A model generated the notes under the pieces. The model did no database searches, was not told where the DNA came from, and saw only the letters and a list, made by a program, of their open reading frames with translations. Positions 6,563 to 9,674 of a DNA stretch of 9,674 nucleotides are shown here, piece after piece. Location: the NCBI GenBank assembly GCA_947371415.1, contig CANBPJ010000065.1, positions 1 to 9,674 of the forward strand, written 5' to 3'. The first letter of the stretch is position 1. The number at the start of each line of letters is the position of its first letter. Origin of the DNA: Burkholderiaceae bacterium. GTDB lineage: Bacteria > Pseudomonadota > Gammaproteobacteria > Burkholderiales > Burkholderiaceae. A program made the translations under genes and the position numbers.

Positions 6563-7461
6563 CACTTACCCTGACTTAAAAATGGAATGACTTTTTGAAG
6601 AAGAACCTCTGGAGCTTCTTCAGAAATGTAATGCCCACAGGGAACTGGCTCACCAATAACATCTTTACAAATTGCTTGCCACTCTTGAAGTGGCTTGAAG
6701 CATTGATGAACAACACCCTCCTCACCCCAAAGCACCATAGTGGGCATTTCTAATTTCTTGCCAGCAGCAATATCTTCACGATCATGAATCAAATCAATTC
6801 CTGCTGCCGCTCGGTAGTCCTCACACATGCCATGCGCTGCTCCAGGCAAAGCAATGCAGCGCATATATTCAGCTAAAGCCAAGGGCTCAAATGGTGTTAG
6901 GCCCGCACTACGCCTACCCATCAAATCTCGGATATAACCCTCAGGATCTGCCTCAATTAAACGCTCAGGCATAGGGGATGGCTGAATTAAAAAGAACCAG
7001 TGCCAGTAGGCTCTCGCAAATGCATTATTAGCCTTCTCATACATTGCTAATGTTGGGGCGATATCAAGCATGATGAGGCGATTGACCGCTGAGGCGTGAT
7101 CCATGGCCAAACGATGGGCCACTCGCGCTCCACGGTCATGTGCCAAGACATCAAAGCGATCAAATCCGAGTTGCTTCATTACTTCTAGCTGATCTTGTGC
7201 CATCACTCGCTTGGAATAATTACCATGGTCAGGAGCGCCTTGAGGCTTAGAAGAATCACCGTAGCCACGCAAATCCGTCATCACTAAGGTGTGACGCTTC
7301 ATCAACTCAGGCGCCACTTTATGCCAAATGGCACGGGTTTGAGGATGGCCATGCAATAGCAGTAGTGGTGAGCCTGAGCCCCCAACATGCCCGGCAATTT
7401 GCACCCCATTCACCTCAAATATACGAGGCTCAAAATCTGGAAATAATGTATTTATCGACAT
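6562..7461 (-). CDS. Alpha/beta hydrolase, fluoroacetate dehalogenase-like (DehH1 family)
   Basis: A soluble alpha/beta hydrolase of 299 residues, close in length and layout to haloacetate/fluoroacetate dehalogenases, which convert haloacetate to glycolate and halide. The oxyanion segment is LLLLHGHPQT (33-42). The nucleophile elbow AHDRGAR gives Asp109 rather than Ser, with Arg110 and Arg113 as the carboxylate-binding pair. The acid would be Asp133 (LDIAPT) and the base His277 (CGHYISEE). The halide-binding trio of the Rhodopseudomonas palustris enzyme is present as His154, Trp155 and Tyr216 (CEDYR). That enzyme's Trp185 has no obvious counterpart; the region reads MGRRSAGL. No signal peptide is seen. 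The ATG has GAAGG 10 nt upstream. Its stop overlaps the leuC start and it follows a TctC receptor by 33 nt. An Asp nucleophile also fits epoxide hydrolases, so dehalogenase is the best but unproven call. Confidence 0.87.
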   Translation of the reverse strand: MSINTLFPDFEPRIFEVNGVQIAGHVGGSGSPLLLLHGHPQTRAIWHKVAPELMKRHTLVMTDLRGYGDSSKPQGAPDHGNYSKRVMAQDQLEVMKQLGFDRFDVLAHDRGARVAHRLAMDHASAVNRLIMLDIAPTLAMYEKANNAFARAYWHWFFLIQPSPMPERLIEADPEGYIRDLMGRRSAGLTPFEPLALAEYMRCIALPGAAHGMCEDYRAAAGIDLIHDREDIAAGKKLEMPTMVLWGEEGVVHQCFKPLQEWQAICKDVIGEPVPCGHYISEEAPEVLLQKVIPFLSQGK

Positions 7462-7494
7462 GACCGATCTACCTTCATCAATTGAATTGTTTCT

Positions 7495-8460
7495 TTAATC
7501 GGCGCTAATGCCACGTTCCTTCATGAGCTTAGCCCACACCGGAATTTCTTTTTCTAAACGTTGGCGTGCCTGCGCAGGTGAAGATGGGATGGGATCAAAA
7601 CCTTCCTTCACCATTCTCGCCTTTAAGCTAGGGTTCGCTAAAGTGGCATTTAGCGTGGAATTGAGTTTATCAACGACGGTTACCGGAGTGCCGGCAGGCG
7701 CAAATACAATGAACCAAGTCTCAAAACTATAGGCAGGCAAACCCGCTTCGGCCAGTGTCGGAACATTTGGCATTAATGGTGAGCGTTTAGTACCCGTCAC
7801 ACCAATTCCCCTAAGCATGCCGCTTTGAACAAACTGTGCTGCCGCAGACGCTACCGGAAAGCTCATATCCACCTGACCGCCAGCCGTATCGCTCAATGCC
7901 GGGCCGCCACCGCGATAAGGAATATGCGTAATAAATGTATTGGATGTCGCTTTAAATAACTCAGGGGCAATATGCATTGTGCTGCCATTACCTGCGGAGC
8001 CATAAGTCAACTTGCCTGGATTTTTTTTCAGCAGCGCGATGAGCTCTTTTAGATTTTGAGCGGGCACTTTTGGATTCACTACCAACACATGCTGAGAGCT
8101 TGCCACCATTCCAATAGGCGCCAAATCTTTGAGCGTATCAAAAGGCATCTTTGGATATAGCGCTGGATTCACTGCAAGAGACAATGTGTGCAAACCAATG
8201 GTGTAACCATCCGGCTTTGACTTGGCCACTGCATCAACCCCAGCATTACCCCCTGCACCCGCTTTATTCTCAATAATCATGGCTTGGCCTAGTGCCTTAC
8301 CCCAATCCTCAGAGATCATGCGAGCAGTGATGTCAGCACTTCCTCCTGGCGCATAAGGAACTACCAGCTTCACCGGACGATCCGGGAATGTTTGCGCCAT
8401 TGCGCCAGTACTAAAGCATAGACTACCAACTACTGCTACAAAAGCGGACTTCAATTTCAT
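7495..8460 (-). CDS. Bug/TctC-family tripartite tricarboxylate transporter substrate-binding protein (1)
   Basis: A periplasmic solute receptor that captures an organic acid and, in complete systems, hands it to a TctAB membrane permease. The 321 residues suit the family. A Sec signal peptide covers residues 1-22 (basic MKLK, hydrophobic core, AMA just before the cut). The mature protein starts with FPDRPVKLVVPYAPGGSADITAR, followed by ENKAGAGGNAGVDAVAKS and PDGYT, GSAGNGSTMH, and HIPYRGGGPALSDTAGGQVD, all standard Bug ligand-site blocks. ATG 8460 is chosen because GGAGGAG (8467-8473) lies 6 nt upstream and the signal peptide starts there; the frame stays open upstream but without a signal. 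It follows the second receptor by 71 nt and precedes the hydrolase by 33 nt. No TctA or TctB gene is in the window. The ligand is likely a carboxylate, possibly that of the downstream enzymes. Confidence 0.94.
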   Translation of the reverse strand: MKLKSAFVAVVGSLCFSTGAMAQTFPDRPVKLVVPYAPGGSADITARMISEDWGKALGQAMIIENKAGAGGNAGVDAVAKSKPDGYTIGLHTLSLAVNPALYPKMPFDTLKDLAPIGMVASSQHVLVVNPKVPAQNLKELIALLKKNPGKLTYGSAGNGSTMHIAPELFKATSNTFITHIPYRGGGPALSDTAGGQVDMSFPVASAAAQFVQSGMLRGIGVTGTKRSPLMPNVPTLAEAGLPAYSFETWFIVFAPAGTPVTVVDKLNSTLNATLANPSLKARMVKEGFDPIPSSPAQARQRLEKEIPVWAKLMKERGISAD

Positions 8461-8531
8461 GGATGTCTCCTCCAATTTATTTATAAGTATCACCAAGCTA
8501 CTGGTCATTTGAATCGAATTGCGAATGGGAA
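8461..8531 (-). other. 71-nt gap between the two receptor genes
   Basis: This spacer holds the strong ribosome-binding site of the downstream receptor and an AT-rich TATAAA (minus strand) about 30 nt upstream of its start codon. The best -35 at a 17-nt spacing is ATGACC, a poor match. No terminator hairpin or LysR-type box is visible, so both receptor genes are most simply read as one transcript. Confidence 0.4.
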
Positions 8532-9518
8532 TTAATCTGCCTCAATCTTGGCAGTCTTTACCACCGCAGTCCAACGGGTGTTCTCGCCTTTAATAAATTC
8601 CCCTAGCTGCTTGGGATTCATATAAGTTGCCTCAGCACCCATCTCAATCGCTTTTTCTTTAAAGGCTGGTGCAGCCATCACTTTGGCAATCTCGGTAGTC
8701 AGTTGGTTGACAATTGGCGCTGGCGTATTGATTGGTGCAAATACTGCAAACCATGAAGTGGCATCTAACTTGGGTAAGCCCGCCTCCGCAGCAGTTGGAA
8801 CATCCGGCAAGCTTGGGATGCGTTTTTTTCCCGTAGTGGCTAATGCACGTAATTTGCCTGTTTGAATATGCGGAATAAATGGTGGTGGCGTACCAAAGGT
8901 TAGATCAACCTGGCCACCTAACAAATCCGCCAATGCCGGTCCAGTCCCTTTATAAGGTACGTGAGTCATTTTGATGCCGGCTTGCTGTTCGAGCATGGCT
9001 CCAGTGACATGCTGAAGTGAACCATTGCCAGAAGAGGCGTAATTTAATTTGCCTGGATTCGCTTTTGCATAGGTAACGAGTTCAGCCATCGTTTTGAATG
9101 GCAAGTCTGCCCGAATGACCACAATTTGCGGTGCTGAGATTACATTAGCTACCGGCTGAAAATCTTTTAATTCCCAAGGTAATGGGTTCTTGCTCACCAA
9201 GGGCGTAATGACGTGATAACCAGAATATTGAACTAATAAGGTATATCCATCGGGCTCCGCTTTTTTAACGGCAGCAGCTGCAATGGCGCCAGACGCTCCA
9301 GCCTTATTCTCAACAACAATGGTCTGCCCTAATGCTAAGCCTAGCGGCTGAGCCAACACGCGCGCTGTGAAATCTGTCGTTCCACCAGGAGCAGATGAGG
9401 CGATGAAAGTAATGGGCTTATTGGGATACTTAGCTGCATCTTGAGCAGATGCAGTAATCGATGCTTGAGCAAACAACATCAGAAGCAACATGTTGAGCTT
9501 TGTGAAATATTGGCGCAT
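8532..9518 (-). CDS. Bug/TctC-family tripartite tricarboxylate transporter substrate-binding protein (2)
   Basis: A second periplasmic receptor of the same family, 328 residues, clearly homologous to its downstream neighbour but divergent, so not a recent duplicate. A signal peptide spans about residues 1-25 (MRQYFTKLN, then a Leu/Met-rich core ending ASA before Gln). The mature protein shows YPNKPITFIASSAPGGTTDF, ENKAGASGAIAAAAV, PDGYTLL, ASSGNGSLQHVTG and HVPYKGTGPALADLLGGQVD. Ligand-loop residues differ from the first receptor (SSAPGGTTDF versus PYAPGGSADI; YSGYHVITPL versus HTLSLAVNPA), so a different ligand is possible. ATG 9518 is chosen, with GAGGG (9527-9531) 8 nt upstream; an in-frame TTG at 9533 is implausible because it overlaps this site. 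It starts 31 nt after the stop of the partial gene at the right edge. Confidence 0.94.
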   Translation of the reverse strand: MRQYFTKLNMLLLMLFAQASITASAQDAAKYPNKPITFIASSAPGGTTDFTARVLAQPLGLALGQTIVVENKAGASGAIAAAAVKKAEPDGYTLLVQYSGYHVITPLVSKNPLPWELKDFQPVANVISAPQIVVIRADLPFKTMAELVTYAKANPGKLNYASSGNGSLQHVTGAMLEQQAGIKMTHVPYKGTGPALADLLGGQVDLTFGTPPPFIPHIQTGKLRALATTGKKRIPSLPDVPTAAEAGLPKLDATSWFAVFAPINTPAPIVNQLTTEIAKVMAAPAFKEKAIEMGAEATYMNPKQLGEFIKGENTRWTAVVKTAKIEAD

Positions 9519-9549
9519 GGGACTAACCCTCAAATGAAATAAAAGTTGA

Positions 9550-9674
9550 TTAACGTAATTCCGCTACATAGTCTGGAGCCACATGTAACTCGCAGGTACT
9601 ACCCGCCTTTGCAACTTGTCCGGGCACAGGATGACCAACAATCAAAGGTAGCTCACGAGCCAATGCTATTAACT
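9550..9674 (-). CDS. C-terminal end of an unidentified gene (5' end beyond window)
   Basis: An open frame enters from the right edge and ends at a TAA, giving 40 residues of a C-terminus that includes ARELPLIVGHPVPGQVAK and ends in HVAPDYVAELR. The frame, the codon use like that of its neighbours and the 31-nt gap to the next receptor gene suggest a real gene, probably the preceding member of the same operon. I do not recognise the family from this tail: no catalytic motif or membrane segment can be seen. Confidence 0.6.
   Translation of the reverse strand, partial: LIALARELPLIVGHPVPGQVAKAGSTCELHVAPDYVAELR

Noticed and set aside
8461..8508. Upstream extension of the first receptor gene to 8508
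   Set aside because: It would place about 16 residues before the signal peptide; the strong GGAGGAG site and the signal peptide both fix the start at 8460.
1..9674. Mobile elements, CRISPR arrays, tRNA or rRNA genes, attachment sites
   Set aside because: No transposase or integrase frame, spaced direct repeats, tRNA cloverleaf or rRNA-like segment was seen on either strand; the window reads as an intact chromosomal metabolic region.

Overview
The window looks like a chromosomal segment from a betaproteobacterium of the Burkholderiales, most likely a Polynucleobacter-like freshwater member of the Burkholderiaceae. This rests on moderate GC content (mid-40s by eye), two tandem Bug/TctC-type periplasmic receptors, a gcl-hyi glyoxylate module next to a divergent LysR-type regulator, and densely packed operons. 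The genus is an inference; no rRNA or other marker gene is present. No mobile element, tRNA, CRISPR array or obvious pseudogene was seen.

Layout. Positions 1-2253 hold a minus-strand glyoxylate-assimilation module: gcl (glyoxylate carboligase), then hyi (hydroxypyruvate isomerase), which runs off the left edge. A regulatory gap (2254-2387) separates gcl from a divergent plus-strand LysR-type regulator (2388-3311). A minus-strand intrinsic terminator sits at the regulator's 3' end. From the right edge down to this terminator lies a second minus-strand gene string. In transcription order it is: the tail of an unidentified gene, two Bug/TctC solute receptors, a fluoroacetate-dehalogenase-like alpha/beta hydrolase, a LeuC-like and a LeuD-like dehydratase subunit, and a ketopantoate-reductase-family (PanE/ApbA) protein. 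The hydrolase stop and leuC start overlap (TGATG), and leuC and leuD overlap by 8 nt. The PanE-like gene follows a 110-nt gap and may have its own promoter.

How it may fit together. Gcl joins two glyoxylates into tartronate semialdehyde and CO2, and Hyi interconverts this with hydroxypyruvate. The neighbouring operon looks like uptake and degradation of an organic acid: receptors, then a hydrolase, an isomerising dehydratase and an NAD(P)H-dependent 2-oxoacid reductase. leuA and leuB are absent, so leuCD is probably a paralogous pair outside leucine synthesis. The most notable regulatory signal is a 17-bp LysR-type inverted repeat (TATTC-N7-GAATA) that occurs twice, both times between genes: in the gcl/lysR divergent gap and ahead of the PanE-like gene. 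It suggests that one LysR protein controls both units. The idea that the second operon yields glycolate or glyoxylate for Gcl is a hypothesis, not shown by the sequence.
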